From an uncultured Eubacteriales bacterium (GTDB taxonomy: Bacteria > Bacillota > Clostridia > Oscillospirales > Oscillospiraceae), in the NCBI GenBank assembly GCA_900319695.1, contig ONPN01000037.1:1-33689 (forward strand): DNA of 33,689 nucleotides. Direction: 5' to 3'. The position numbers and the translations under genes are program-made. Under the pieces are notes generated by a model. That model ran no database searches and was not told the DNA's origin. It worked only from the letters and a program-made list of their open reading frames with translations. Shown here in pieces: positions 1 through 8,529 of the stretch (position 1 is its first letter; each line of letters begins with the position of its first letter).

Positions 1-710
<710 letters not shown>

Positions 711-718
<8 letters not shown>

Positions 719-742
719 GACCCCTGACAAGTAAGACCCCTG
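711..742. repeat. 16-bp tandem duplication across the dnaK stop codon
   Basis: The 16-mer acaagtaagacccctg occurs twice without spacing, at 711-726 and 727-742. The first unit contains the last codons and TAA of dnaK. It looks like a small replication-slippage event with no effect on the protein. Confidence 0.9.
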
Positions 743-752
743 ATTTTCAACC

Positions 753-784
753 CTTGAGGCGGAGCAGACACACTCCGCCTCAAG
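753..784 (+). terminator. Hairpin downstream of dnaK (possible terminator)
   Basis: A 12-bp perfect stem (753-764 with 773-784) has an 8-nt loop. No U-run follows, so it may be a weak terminator or an mRNA-stabilising 3' structure separating dnaK from dnaJ. Confidence 0.5.
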
Positions 785-798
785 AGTCTGTCTGCGTA

Positions 799-828
799 TT
801 GACAGACAGCGGATAACAGTGTTATATA
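799..828 (+). promoter_or_regulatory. Candidate sigma-A promoter for dnaJ
   Basis: TTGACA (799-804) is followed after 18 nt by TATATA (823-828), or after 17 nt by TTATAT. It lies after the hairpin that follows dnaK and about 170 nt before dnaJ. The -35 box sits in a small hairpin (788-809). I see no clear CIRCE-type operator beside it. Confidence 0.6.
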
Positions 829-949
829 TTCAATACGTTTTTGGGGCAGCTCTGCCGCCTCAAAAACACCTTAAGCCGAGCTTGCCGCGAGGCCTCGCGT
901 CGACCAAGCGAGGCGTCTCACGCAAGCCGAGGGCGATAAACGCGAGTTC

Positions 950-979
950 TCGATTGGAAAGCCCCTGCTTTTCAATCGA
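950..979 (+). other. Hairpin in the dnaJ 5' leader
   Basis: A 13-bp stem (950-962 with 967-979, one G-T pair) and a 4-nt loop end five bases before the AAAGGAGG ribosome binding site (984-991). A 14-bp perfect palindrome lies further upstream at 886-899. A structured leader this close to the ribosome binding site could tune dnaJ translation; this is inference from structure only. Confidence 0.5.
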
Positions 980-996
980 ATATAAAGGAGGCCCCT

Positions 997-2127
997 ATGG
1001 CCGAGAAAAGAGATTACTATGAGGTTTTGGGCGTCAAGAAGGACGCCACAGCGGAAGAGATCAAAAAGGCATACCGCAAGCTGACCAAGGAAAACCACCC
1101 CGACCTGCACCCGGGCGACAAGGCCTGCGAGGAGCGCTTCAAGGAGGTCAACGAGGCCTACGAGATCCTCTCCGACGACGACAAGCGCCGCAAGTACGAC
1201 CAGTACGGCCACGCGGCCTTCGACCCGAACGCGGGCTTCGGAGGCGGCGGCGGCTTCGACGGCTTCGGCGGTTTCGGCGGCTTCGGGGACATCTTCAGCG
1301 ACATCTTCGGCGGCTTCGGCGGTTCGACCCGCTCAAACCCCAACGCGCCGCGCCGGGGCGAGAACGTCCGCGCCAGCGTGAACATCAGCTTTGAGGAGGC
1401 CGCCTTCGGCTGCAAGAAGGAGGTCACCGTCTCCAAGATCGAGACCTGCGCCGACTGCAAGGGCACCGGCTGCGCCCCCGGCACCACGCCGGAGATCTGT
1501 CCCGACTGCAAGGGCACCGGCTCCGTCACCGTCAGCCAGCGCACGCCCTTCGGCATGATGCAGTCGAGCTCGCCCTGCTCCAAGTGCCACGGCACCGGCA
1601 AGATCATCCACCAGCCCTGCAAGAGCTGCCGGGGTCTCGGCAGCATACGCCGTCAGCACAAGATCGAGGTCAACATCCCCGCCGGCATCGACGACGGGCA
1701 GACCATCTCCAAGTCCGGCGGCGGCAGCGCGGGCGTCAACGGCGGCCCCGCAGGCGATCTGCTGGTGTCCGTCATCGTGCGCCCCCACGCCAGATTTGAG
1801 CGCGACGGCACGTCGGTTCTGCTCGAGCAGGACATCAGCTACGCCCAGGCGGCCCTCGGCGCGGAGGTCGAAGTGCCGACCCTGGACGGCAAGGTCAAGC
1901 TCACCATCCCCGAGGGAACCCAGCCCGGCGCGGTCTTCCGTCTGCGCGGCAGGGGCATCCCGTATCTGCGCGGCTCCGGGCGGGGCGACCAGTTCGTCAC
2001 CGTCTCGATCAAGGTGCCGAGGAACCTGACCGGCTCCCAGAAGGAGCTGCTCAGACAGTTCGCCGCCTCCATGGGCGAGCTGGACGGCGACGCGGGCCGC
2101 GGCATTTTCTCCAGAAAGAAGAAGTAA
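997..2127 (+). CDS. dnaJ: Chaperone protein DnaJ (Hsp40)
   Basis: A 376-residue type I J-protein, the usual family length. It contains the N-terminal J domain with the HPD motif ([10 protein letters not shown]) that stimulates DnaK ATPase. A Gly/Phe-rich linker follows at about residues 75-110. The zinc-binding region has four CxxCxGxG repeats ([32 protein letters not shown]), then the C-terminal substrate-binding domains. It delivers unfolded clients to DnaK. The start is set by AAAGGAGG at 984-991. The gene follows dnaK but has its own candidate promoter and a hairpin-rich leader, so it may be regulated partly on its own. The next gene starts 30 bp downstream and is probably co-transcribed. 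Confidence 0.97.
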   Translation: MAEKRDYYEVLGVKKDATAEEIKKAYRKLTKENHPDLHPGDKACEERFKEVNEAYEILSDDDKRRKYDQYGHAAFDPNAGFGGGGGFDGFGGFGGFGDIFSDIFGGFGGSTRSNPNAPRRGENVRASVNISFEEAAFGCKKEVTVSKIETCADCKGTGCAPGTTPEICPDCKGTGSVTVSQRTPFGMMQSSSPCSKCHGTGKIIHQPCKSCRGLGSIRRQHKIEVNIPAGIDDGQTISKSGGGSAGVNGGPAGDLLVSVIVRPHARFERDGTSVLLEQDISYAQAALGAEVEVPTLDGKVKLTIPEGTQPGAVFRLRGRGIPYLRGSGRGDQFVTVSIKVPRNLTGSQKELLRQFAASMGELDGDAGRGIFSRKKK

Positions 2128-2157
2128 CATCAGGGCAAGGACATAAAGGAGGACGCC

Positions 2158-3093
2158 ATGAGCGATCACTACCCGAAGGAGTTTCAGACCATCATCGACA
2201 AGGCCCGTTCCCTGAGCCGCCCCCTGCGCGTCGCGGTCGCCGGGGCCGACGCCGAGAACATCCTCAGAGGGCTCTTTGACGCCGAGGCCGAGGGCTGGGT
2301 CAAGCCCATCCTCTTCGGCAATTTCGAGAAGATCCGCGACACGCTTGAAAAGCTCGGCTGCTCTGACCGCAGGTACGACATCCAGCCCGTCGCCGACGGC
2401 GACAGCCCCGTGCAGGTCGCCATCGAGATGATCAACGCCGGCAAGGCCGACGTGCTGATGCGCGGCAAGACCCAGACCCGCGATTTTCTGATGCCCGTGC
2501 TGAACAAGGCAAACCACCTGATAAGGCCCGACGCCCTGGTCACGCATATCGAGCTGCTCAGCGTCCCCGGCTATCCCAAGCTGCTCGCGATCTCCGACGT
2601 GACCCTGCTGATTAACCCCACGCCCGACAACCGGCGGGAGGTGGCGGTCAACATGGTGCGCGTGCTCAAAGCCTTCGGGGTGGAGCGGCCGAACATCGCC
2701 CTGCTCGCCATGGTGGAAAAGCCCAGCTATCACATGCGCGACACGGTGGAGGATCAGACCATCGTCCGCCAGCACCAACAGCAGCCCATCGCGGACTGCA
2801 ATCTGGTCGGGCCCATCGCCTATGACCTCATCATCAGCAAGGAGGCCGCGCGGCTGAAAAACTTCGACTGCCCCTACTGCGGGGAGTTTGACGGCATCGT
2901 GGTGCCGAACCTCGTCTCCGGCAATCTCCTGGTCAAGGTGCTCGAGCACAACGCCGGGGCCAGGGGCTGCGGCGTGCTCGCGGGCGCGCGCGTCCCTATC
3001 GCCATCACCTCGAGAAGCGACTCGGCGGAGAAGGCCTATCTCTCCCTCGCCGCCTGCGCCGCGCTGGTGAAGGACGGGGTATACGAAAACTGA
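2158..3093 (+). CDS. Phosphate acetyl/butyryltransferase family protein
   Basis: A 311-residue protein of the phosphate acyltransferase family, close in length to phosphate butyryltransferase (Ptb, about 300 aa) and shorter than most Pta enzymes. The family exchanges CoA and phosphate on acyl groups (acyl-CoA plus Pi to acyl-phosphate plus CoA). Recognisable parts are the N-terminal Rossmann-like segment (RVAVAGADAENILRGL), the ADVLMRGKTQTRDFLMPVLN motif, and the C-terminal GNLLVKVLEHNAGARGCGVL stretch near the active site. The start follows an AAAGGAGG-type site. It sits 30 bp after dnaJ and before a good terminator. No acyl kinase gene is adjacent, so a role in butyrate formation is not shown by context. 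The substrate could be butyryl, acetyl or a branched-chain acyl group. Confidence 0.85.
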   Translation: MSDHYPKEFQTIIDKARSLSRPLRVAVAGADAENILRGLFDAEAEGWVKPILFGNFEKIRDTLEKLGCSDRRYDIQPVADGDSPVQVAIEMINAGKADVLMRGKTQTRDFLMPVLNKANHLIRPDALVTHIELLSVPGYPKLLAISDVTLLINPTPDNRREVAVNMVRVLKAFGVERPNIALLAMVEKPSYHMRDTVEDQTIVRQHQQQPIADCNLVGPIAYDLIISKEAARLKNFDCPYCGEFDGIVVPNLVSGNLLVKVLEHNAGARGCGVLAGARVPIAITSRSDSAEKAYLSLAACAALVKDGVYEN

Positions 3094-3102
3094 AAGAATG
3101 AC

Positions 3103-3137
3103 CCGCAGGAGCCGCTGAAGGCCCCTGCGGATTTTTG
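3103..3137 (+). terminator. Intrinsic terminator after the phosphate acyltransferase gene
   Basis: A 7-bp GC-rich stem (3103-3109 with 3124-3130) is followed by a five-T run (3132-3136). It closes the dnaJ unit. Confidence 0.8.
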
Positions 3138-3173
3138 TTCTCAATGCGCCGCATGGAGTGGAAAAAACCAAAA

Positions 3174-3201
3174 TTGTTGACTTGACGGAGCAGGGTATGA
3201 T
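3174..3201 (+). promoter_or_regulatory. Candidate promoter of the ABC transporter operon
   Basis: TATGAT (3196-3201) lies 16 nt after TTGTTG (3174-3179). A closer TTGACT (3177) has poor spacing. It is the only promoter-like sequence between the terminator and the GTG start at 3282. Confidence 0.5.
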
Positions 3202-3281
3202 ACAGTAAGCAAAAGCCCTCTCCGCGGAGAGGGAATAAGCCAAGCCCATAGAAATCGGGCGGAAAGGGCGGTGCTGCCGCT

Positions 3282-4655
3282 GTGGAACAGATTCAACAGC
3301 AAGTCGTCAACAATCTGAGCATTCTGATCCAGTGGTTCCTCTTCTCTGTCGCGCTGCAGAGGGTGCTGCGCAAGATGGGGGGAAAGAAAACCTGGATGGC
3401 CTATGTCCCAGGCCTGCGCTATCTCGCGCTGAGCGAGAGGCTGGATATGGAGAAGGACGGCGTCGTCTGCGCGGTTCTGGACGCTTTATCCGTCATAGCC
3501 GTCCTTGTCAACCTGACCGTCGCCATCGACATGAGCGAGCGCGTCTCTCTCGCCATGGCGCTTATACAGCTGGTTGTCATCGTCGCCCTGTTTGTCTTCC
3601 GCATCCGCTTTTTCCTCGCCCTCATCCGGGCCTTTGACATGAAAAAGCGCTGGATCATCCTGTGGCTGATCGCGGAATGGCTGACGCTGATGATCATCGG
3701 CTTTGGCAAGAAGTTTCAGCCGGTCGCGGTCGGGAGGATCCATGAGGACTGGGAGGCCGGCACCGCCCCGGCGGAGATCCCGGGCGTGCGCTCTCCCGGC
3801 GGGCGCGCCATGTCCAATACCGGCCTGAGCGTCGATCTCAGGGAGCGCACGGTCAAGGAGCTCTTTGAAAAGCGCTACCTGCTCAAGGACATCGCCCTCG
3901 ACATCCCGAACGGCTCTCTGGTGCTGCTGCTCGGCGGCTCCGGCGCGGGCAAGACCACCTTCGTCAACGCCCTCATCGGCTACGAGAAGGCGGACGCCAC
4001 GGTGCTTTTAAACGGCGCGGACGTCTATAAGGACTACGACCGCATGAAGTACCGCATCGGCTTTGTCCCGCAGCAGAACCTCATCCGCGGCAACGACACC
4101 GTGCAGCACACCGTTACGGACGCGGCGGAGCTGCGTCTGCCCGCGCAGATGCCGAACGCCGAGCGGGACGAGAAGGTCACGGAGGTCATGGACCTGCTGG
4201 GCCTCACCGCCGGGGCCGACGGCCTGGTCTGCAAAAAATCCGGCGGCCAGCTGCGCCGCATCTCCATCGCCATGGAGCTTGTCACCGATCCCGAGCTCTT
4301 CGTCCTGGACGAGCCGGACTCCGGCCTCGACGGCGTCATCGCCCGCGAGATCTTCACCAAGCTGCGCGGCATCGCGGACGAGGGCAAGATCGTCATCGTC
4401 ATCACCCACACCCCCGACCGCGTGATCGACCTCTTCGACAAGGTCATCGTGCTGGCGAAGGACTCCGGCCGCGTCGGCCGCCTCGCCTTCTACGGCAGCC
4501 CGCAGGAGGCCAGGGACTTCTTCGGCAAGGACACGATGGAGGGCGTCGTTATGAGCGTCAACCGCAAGGAAGAGGGCGGCGAGGGCCTCGCCGACGAGTG
4601 CATCGAGCGCTACGCCAAGATGACAGCGGAAAAGGAAGAAGGTGTCAGAGCGTGA
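3282..4655 (+). CDS. ABC transporter ATP-binding protein with N-terminal membrane segment
   Basis: A 457-residue protein. The first 150 residues hold three or four hydrophobic helices (about 8-25, 60-108, 120-145). An ABC ATPase domain follows, with Walker A GGSGAGKTT at about residue 218, signature SGGQLRRISIA, and Walker B LFVLDEPDSGLDG. The ATPase resembles the ABCG/ABC-2 exporter type, and the next gene encodes an ABC-2 permease. A GTG start is chosen: it gives the full hydrophobic N-terminus and has a GGAAAGGGCGG ribosome binding site upstream. The stop overlaps the next start (GTGA), so the two are translationally coupled. Exporter substrate is unknown. Fusion of an extra membrane segment in front of the ATPase is less common than a stand-alone ATPase. 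Confidence 0.85.
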   Translation: MEQIQQQVVNNLSILIQWFLFSVALQRVLRKMGGKKTWMAYVPGLRYLALSERLDMEKDGVVCAVLDALSVIAVLVNLTVAIDMSERVSLAMALIQLVVIVALFVFRIRFFLALIRAFDMKKRWIILWLIAEWLTLMIIGFGKKFQPVAVGRIHEDWEAGTAPAEIPGVRSPGGRAMSNTGLSVDLRERTVKELFEKRYLLKDIALDIPNGSLVLLLGGSGAGKTTFVNALIGYEKADATVLLNGADVYKDYDRMKYRIGFVPQQNLIRGNDTVQHTVTDAAELRLPAQMPNAERDEKVTEVMDLLGLTAGADGLVCKKSGGQLRRISIAMELVTDPELFVLDEPDSGLDGVIAREIFTKLRGIADEGKIVIVITHTPDRVIDLFDKVIVLAKDSGRVGRLAFYGSPQEARDFFGKDTMEGVVMSVNRKEEGGEGLADECIERYAKMTAEKEEGVRA

Positions 4656-5593
4656 ACGAGAACATCAGGCACAAGGGCCGCGTCGGCCAGACCTTTATCT
4701 ACCTGGGCAAGCTGCTGCGCATGTTTGTCTATCAGAGCGACTGGAAGGTCCTCCCCATGGGCGCCATTATCGCGAGCGTCGTGACCTTCGTCGTGGGCGC
4801 AAACCTCTTCGTCACCCAGGAGGGCACGCTGATGGGCGCGTTCGCGCTGGTGTGCGTGTGCATCTGGAACGGCTTTTTCAACTCCATCCAGGTTGTCTGC
4901 CGGGAGCGCGGCATCGTCAAACGCGAGCACCGCTCCGGCATGCATATCTCGTCCTACGTCATGGCGCAGATGATCTATCAGTTCATGCTTTGCCTCGCGC
5001 AGACCGTCATCACCCTGGTGATCTGCAATCTCTCGGGCGTGCAGTTCCCGCAGCAGGGCATTATCTCGGGCCAGGGCATACTCGACGTCGGCGTCACGCT
5101 CCTGCTCATCACCTTCGCGGCCGACATGATGGCCCTGATGGTCTCCTGCGTCGTGCGCACCACCACCACCGCCATGACCGTCATGCCCTTCCTGCTGATC
5201 TTCCAGCTCGTCTTCTCGGGCGGCTTCTTCCAGCTCGCGGGCTTTGCCAAAAAGATCACCGTCCTGACCATCTCCCGCTGGGGCCTTGACAGCCTCTGCG
5301 CCGTCGGCCGGTATAACGAGCTCAAGATGGTCACGCTCTGGAACACGATCTTCAAGTTCAAGGATATCGAGTTTGAGGGCACAAAGCCGCTGCTGGATGT
5401 CATTCTGCAAGTCCAGGAGCAGGGCAAGGTGGACGACATCCTCTACTGGTCCGGCACCTACAACACGCGCGACGCCTTTGTCAGCACCGCTGAAAACGTC
5501 CTCAAAAACTGGGGCGCGATCGCGCTTTTGACCTTCGTCTTCATCGTCGTCGCCATCATCGCCCTCAAGCTCATCGACCGGGACAAGCGTTGA
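4652..5593 (+). CDS. ABC-2 type transporter permease
   Basis: A 313-residue membrane protein with about six hydrophobic helices, including residues near 30-50 (GAIIASVVTFVVGANLFV), several in the middle (LLLITFAADMMALMVSCVV, FLLIFQLVFSGGFFQLAGF) and a last helix near the C-terminus (AIALLTFVFIVVAIIALKLI). The layout, with the re-entrant FSGGFF segment before the final loop and helix, is typical of ABC-2/ABCG permeases. The start is placed at GTG 4652, which overlaps the stop of the ATPase gene and has a purine-rich site upstream. An earlier in-frame ATG at 4598 would need a long overlap and lacks support. It should form the membrane channel for the upstream ATPase. A terminator follows, closing a two-gene operon. 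Cargo cannot be predicted. Confidence 0.85.
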   Translation: MNENIRHKGRVGQTFIYLGKLLRMFVYQSDWKVLPMGAIIASVVTFVVGANLFVTQEGTLMGAFALVCVCIWNGFFNSIQVVCRERGIVKREHRSGMHISSYVMAQMIYQFMLCLAQTVITLVICNLSGVQFPQQGIISGQGILDVGVTLLLITFAADMMALMVSCVVRTTTTAMTVMPFLLIFQLVFSGGFFQLAGFAKKITVLTISRWGLDSLCAVGRYNELKMVTLWNTIFKFKDIEFEGTKPLLDVILQVQEQGKVDDILYWSGTYNTRDAFVSTAENVLKNWGAIALLTFVFIVVAIIALKLIDRDKR

Positions 5594-5616
5594 ACCCCAT
5601 CGGGGCGGCGATCCTC

Positions 5617-5647
5617 ACGGCGGACCCGACCGGAGTCCGCCGTTTTT
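5617..5647 (+). terminator. Intrinsic terminator after the ABC transporter operon
   Basis: A perfect 9-bp stem (5617-5625 with 5635-5643) with a 9-nt loop ends in a five-T run. Confidence 0.85.
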
Positions 5648-5706
5648 ATGTTGATTTCACGAAAGAAGGGCGGACTTTGCCGGTGCATCTTTATACATTT
5701 TCCGAC

Positions 5707-5735
5707 TTGTTATCGTGTCGGCGGCGTGTTATACT
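5707..5735 (+). promoter_or_regulatory. Candidate promoter of the HTH-cupin-ligase gene
   Basis: TTGTTA (5707-5712), a 17-nt spacer and TATACT (5730-5735) lie 41 nt before the start codon. No long leader is left, so any autoregulation by the HTH domain would act at or near these boxes. Confidence 0.65.
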
Positions 5736-5776
5736 TCCACATATTGATACTTGCAGCATTACGGGAGGGCTGAAAC

Positions 5777-8059
5777 ATGGCCAAACTGCCTGAACTGGAA
5801 TACAAAATTCAGGAGATCACCGACCGCATCCGCGAGCTGAGAACGATCCTGGGCATCTCCGTGGAGGAGATGGCGCGGCGCCTCGGCCTCGAGCCTGAGG
5901 ACTACCAGGCCTATGAGGCGGGGGAGGAGGAGCTGAACTTCGCCTTCCTCTACACCTGCGCGCAGATTCTGGGCGTCGACGTCACCGAGCTCATCGAGGG
6001 CGTGAGCCCCCGGCTCTCCAGCTACATCCTCACCCGCAGCGGCGAGGGGCGGCGCGTCGAGCAGGCCCACGGCATGACCTACTACAACCTCGCCTACAAG
6101 TTCCGCCGCCGCATTGCCGAGCCGCTCTTTGTCCACAGCGTCTTCAGCGAGGCCGCGCAGCTCCGCCCCATCGAGGTCACCACCCACGAGGGCCAGGAGT
6201 TTGACATCGTCATCCGCGGCCACCTCAAGGTGCAGCTCGGCCGCCACAGCGAAATTCTCGGCCCCGGCGACACGATCTACTTTGACTCCACCACGCCCCA
6301 CGGCATGATCGCCACCGACGGCGAGGACTGCGACTTCTACGCCATCGTCCTCACGCCCGAGGAAAAGCTCGAGCAGCGCCCCGCCGAACAGCCCACCATC
6401 ACCGCCGCCCGCGAGACCGGGCGCAAGCGTATTTACGAGAAGTTTATCACCCCCGTCGAGGACGGCAGCGACGTGCTGCGCATGATACGCTTTGAAAACG
6501 CCGACCGCTTCAACTTCGCCTTCGACGTGGTGGACGCCCTGGGCGAGCAGCAGCCTGAGAAGCTGGCCCTCCTGCACGTCGACCGCCACATGAAGGAGAC
6601 GCGCCTGACCTTCGGGGACATGCGCAAGCTCTCCGGCCGCGCGGCCAACTACTTCCGCGCCCTCGGCATCAAAAAGGGCGACAAGGTCATGCTGGTGCTG
6701 CGGCGCAACTGGCAGTTCTGGCCCATTCTGATCGCGCTGGAAAAGCTCGGCGCGGTGGCCATCCCGGCTGTCGACCAGCTCCAGGAGAAGGACTATCTTT
6801 ACCGCTTCGAGACCGCCCACGTCTCCGCCATCATCTGCACCGCCGACGGGGAGAGCACCCGCCAGAGCGCCCCGGCCATCGAGCAGTACGGCAAGATCGC
6901 GGTGAAGATCGCGGTCAACGGCAAGGTGGAGGGCTGGCACAGCTTCGACGAGGAGTTTGAGATGTACTCCGGCCGCTTTGTCCGCACGGAGGACGCCATC
7001 TGCGGCGACGACCCCATGATGATGATCTTCACCTCCGGCTCCACGGGCTACCCGAAGCTCGCCGCCCACAACTGCAAGTACCCCCTCGGTCACTTCGTCA
7101 CCGCCCGCTACTGGCACTGTGTCGACCCCAACGGCCTGCACATGACCATCTCCGACACCGGCTGGGCCAAGGCCATGTGGGGCAAGATCTTCGGCCAGTG
7201 GCTGTGCGAGGCCGCCGTCTTCGTCTACGACTTCGACCGCTTCAACGCCGAAGAGATTTTGCCGATGTTCGCCAAATACCACATCACCACCTTCTGCGCG
7301 CCCCCGACCATGTACCGCTTCCTCATCAAGCAGGACCTGAGCAAGTACGACCTGAGCTCCATCAAGCACGCCTCCACCGCGGGCGAGGCCATGAACCCCG
7401 AGGTCTTCAACCGCTTCAAGGAGGCCACCGGCCTTTCGATCATGGAGGGCTTCGGCCAGACCGAGACCAGCGTCGTCATCGGCAACTTCGTCGGCATGGT
7501 GCCGAAGATCGGCGCCATGGGCAAGCCCAACCCCCAGTACGATGTGGAGCTCATCGACCCCGACGGCAAGCCCGCCCCCGCGGGCGAGATCGGCGAGATC
7601 TGTGTCTTCACCGGCGACGGCGCGCCCTGCGGCCTCTTCGCGGGCTACTTTGAGAATGAGGAGGAGACCTCCGCCTGCTGGCACGACGGCTACTACCACA
7701 CGGGCGACCTTGCCTGGCAGGATGAGGACGGCTACTTCTGGTATGTCGGCCGTGCGGACGACGTGATCAAGTCCTCCGGCTACCGCATCGGGCCCTTCGA
7801 GATCGAGAGCGTGCTCATGGAGCTGCCCTATGTGCTCGAGTGCGGCGTCACCGCCGTCCCGGATGAGATCCGCGGCCAGGTGGTCAAGGCCTGCATCGTC
7901 CTCGTCAAGGGCAAGGAGGGCACGGACGAGCTCAAGACCGAGATTCAGAACTATGTCAAGAAGCGCACCGCGCCGTATAAATATCCCCGCATCGTGGAAT
8001 TTCGCGAGGAGCTGCCCAAGACCACCAGCGGCAAGATCATCCGCAGCAAGCTGAAATGA
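5777..8059 (+). CDS. HTH-cupin-acyl-CoA synthetase fusion protein
   Basis: A 760-residue protein joining three parts in one uninterrupted frame. Residues 16-75 form an XRE-type helix-turn-helix (LRTILGISVEEMARRLGLEP). Residues 125-192 form a cupin with HEGQE and PGDTIYFDSTTPHG, which supply likely metal ligands H137, E141 and H175. Residues from about 220 are an AMP-forming acyl-CoA synthetase: TSGSTGYPK at 419, GFGQTETS, YHTGDLAWQDEDGYFWYVGRAD, and the C-terminal TTSGKIIRSK with the catalytic lysine. The ligase part resembles medium-chain/aryl acid-CoA ligases, which adenylate a carboxylic acid and transfer it to CoA. HTH-cupin pairs are normally free-standing repressors of about 190 aa, so this may be an enzyme that also binds DNA. 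Single-gene unit with its own promoter; the start has a GGGAGGG site. Confidence 0.85.
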   Translation: MAKLPELEYKIQEITDRIRELRTILGISVEEMARRLGLEPEDYQAYEAGEEELNFAFLYTCAQILGVDVTELIEGVSPRLSSYILTRSGEGRRVEQAHGMTYYNLAYKFRRRIAEPLFVHSVFSEAAQLRPIEVTTHEGQEFDIVIRGHLKVQLGRHSEILGPGDTIYFDSTTPHGMIATDGEDCDFYAIVLTPEEKLEQRPAEQPTITAARETGRKRIYEKFITPVEDGSDVLRMIRFENADRFNFAFDVVDALGEQQPEKLALLHVDRHMKETRLTFGDMRKLSGRAANYFRALGIKKGDKVMLVLRRNWQFWPILIALEKLGAVAIPAVDQLQEKDYLYRFETAHVSAIICTADGESTRQSAPAIEQYGKIAVKIAVNGKVEGWHSFDEEFEMYSGRFVRTEDAICGDDPMMMIFTSGSTGYPKLAAHNCKYPLGHFVTARYWHCVDPNGLHMTISDTGWAKAMWGKIFGQWLCEAAVFVYDFDRFNAEEILPMFAKYHITTFCAPPTMYRFLIKQDLSKYDLSSIKHASTAGEAMNPEVFNRFKEATGLSIMEGFGQTETSVVIGNFVGMVPKIGAMGKPNPQYDVELIDPDGKPAPAGEIGEICVFTGDGAPCGLFAGYFENEEETSACWHDGYYHTGDLAWQDEDGYFWYVGRADDVIKSSGYRIGPFEIESVLMELPYVLECGVTAVPDEIRGQVVKACIVLVKGKEGTDELKTEIQNYVKKRTAPYKYPRIVEFREELPKTTSGKIIRSKLK

Positions 8060-8135
8060 ATGCCGCAGCGGGCGCTTTGTGAGTTTACCTAAAAAATGAC
8101 TTTCCGCGCCGCTTCGGTTCGTGTTTTCTTTCGTC

Positions 8136-8164
8136 TTGACAGTTCAAGGCCACGGCGTTACAAT
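8136..8164 (+). promoter_or_regulatory. Promoter of the aro operon leader
   Basis: TTGACA (8136-8141), exactly 17 nt, then TACAAT (8159-8164), a near-consensus sigma-A promoter. Transcription should begin near 8171 and run through the leader peptide and attenuator before aroF. Confidence 0.85.
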
Positions 8165-8196
8165 ACAGGCATCCTGAATGATAGGGGTTTAAAGGA

Positions 8197-8253
8197 ATGA
8201 AGTCCAGCCTCGTTTTTGCGTCCTATTATACCTTTACCGGCGTTCGCGGGTAA
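8197..8253 (+). CDS. Attenuator leader peptide rich in Phe/Tyr codons
   Basis: An 18-codon frame, MKSSLVFASYYTFTGVRG, too short for standard ORF calls. It has AGGGG 9 nt before ATG and lies right after the operon promoter. Two Phe and two adjacent Tyr codons fall within seven codons (8215-8235), as in leader peptides that sense aromatic amino acid supply. The sequence tttttgcg (8213-8220) inside it is exactly complementary to 8267-8274 downstream. The frame ends 42 nt before an intrinsic terminator, and the operon it precedes makes Phe and Tyr. The family logic is ribosome-mediated attenuation as in pheA/trp leaders. I infer that stalling at the Tyr/Phe codons covers 8213-8220 and favours the antiterminator. 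Confidence 0.8.
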   Translation: MKSSLVFASYYTFTGVRG

Positions 8254-8298
8254 GGATAATTTGTGGCGCAAAAAAGAGAGTTCTCAGCTTTTTTTGCC
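8213..8298 (+). promoter_or_regulatory. Attenuator: anti-antiterminator and antiterminator segments
   Basis: Segment 1 (8213-8220, tttttgcg, inside the leader peptide) can pair perfectly with segment 2 (8267-8274). Segment 2 (gcaaaaaa, 8268-8275) can instead pair with segment 3 (ttttttgc, 8290-8297), helped by a small GAG/CTC stem between them. Segment 3 overlaps the 5' arm of the terminator, which starts at 8296. This is the classical 1:2, 2:3, 3:4 logic of an amino-acid attenuator. A further hairpin with a TTCG loop lies at the end of the leader peptide (about 8234-8254). I saw no T-box consensus. Confidence 0.7.
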
Positions 8299-8329
8299 GC
8301 ACAGGTTATCCTGTGCGGCTTTTATTTTT
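8296..8329 (+). terminator. Attenuator terminator before aroF
   Basis: A perfect 10-bp stem (8296-8305 with 8310-8319), a TTAT loop and the tail ttttattttt form a strong intrinsic terminator. It stands between the promoter at 8136 and aroF at 8530, so it must be bypassed for the operon to be expressed. Confidence 0.9.
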
Positions 8330-8335
8330 GGGAAA

Positions 8336-8486
8336 CGGTGAACCAATCGCCGCGCACGTCTTGACGGCATATTTTCCGCCTGATTTTGTCTTAAAATCTT
8401 GATGTACACAAAGTACATTTGCGATTTCTCGCCTTCATCAGACGAAAAATCTGCTCGCCAATCCGCACACTTCGATTGATTCACCG
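8336..8486. repeat. Hairpin-forming inverted-repeat element in the aroF leader
   Basis: The ends cggtgaaccaatcg (8336-8349) and cgattgattcaccg (8473-8486) are inverted repeats matching at 13 of 14 positions. The inner stretch 8378-8411 resembles the core of the repeats at 18195-18228 and near 33626-33659 (shared tgatttTgtc, tcttga and tacacaa blocks in the same order). I read it as a diverged relative of that dispersed family sitting between the attenuator and aroF. It could equally be a leader RNA structure. A smaller stem lies at 8402-8418. The rest of 8060-8529 is covered by the promoter, leader peptide and terminator; nothing else is evident there. Confidence 0.55.
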
Positions 8487-8529
8487 CTTCCCAGGTGTGA
8501 ATGCTTTTTATTTACAGGAGGAAATAGAT

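Noticed and set aside
1333-3249. Long minus-strand frame (638 codons) opposite dnaJ and the phosphate acyltransferase gene
   Set aside because: It is antisense to two well-recognised genes, is repetitive in Ala, Gly, Leu and His as expected from GC-rich codon shadows, and has no ribosome binding site or family motif.
4598-4651. Earlier ATG start for the ABC-2 permease
   Set aside because: It would overlap the ATPase gene by nearly 60 bp without a ribosome binding site; GTG 4652 overlaps the stop precisely and is preceded by a purine-rich site.
5759-7699. Long minus-strand frame (646 codons) opposite the HTH-cupin-ligase gene
   Set aside because: Same shadow pattern (Val/Ala/Gly/His repeats); the plus-strand protein has complete motifs in every domain.
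8330-8529. T-box riboswitch upstream of aroF
   Set aside because: No AGGGTGG-ACCGCG-type box, and the only strong terminator precedes this stretch; the leader-peptide model explains the data better.
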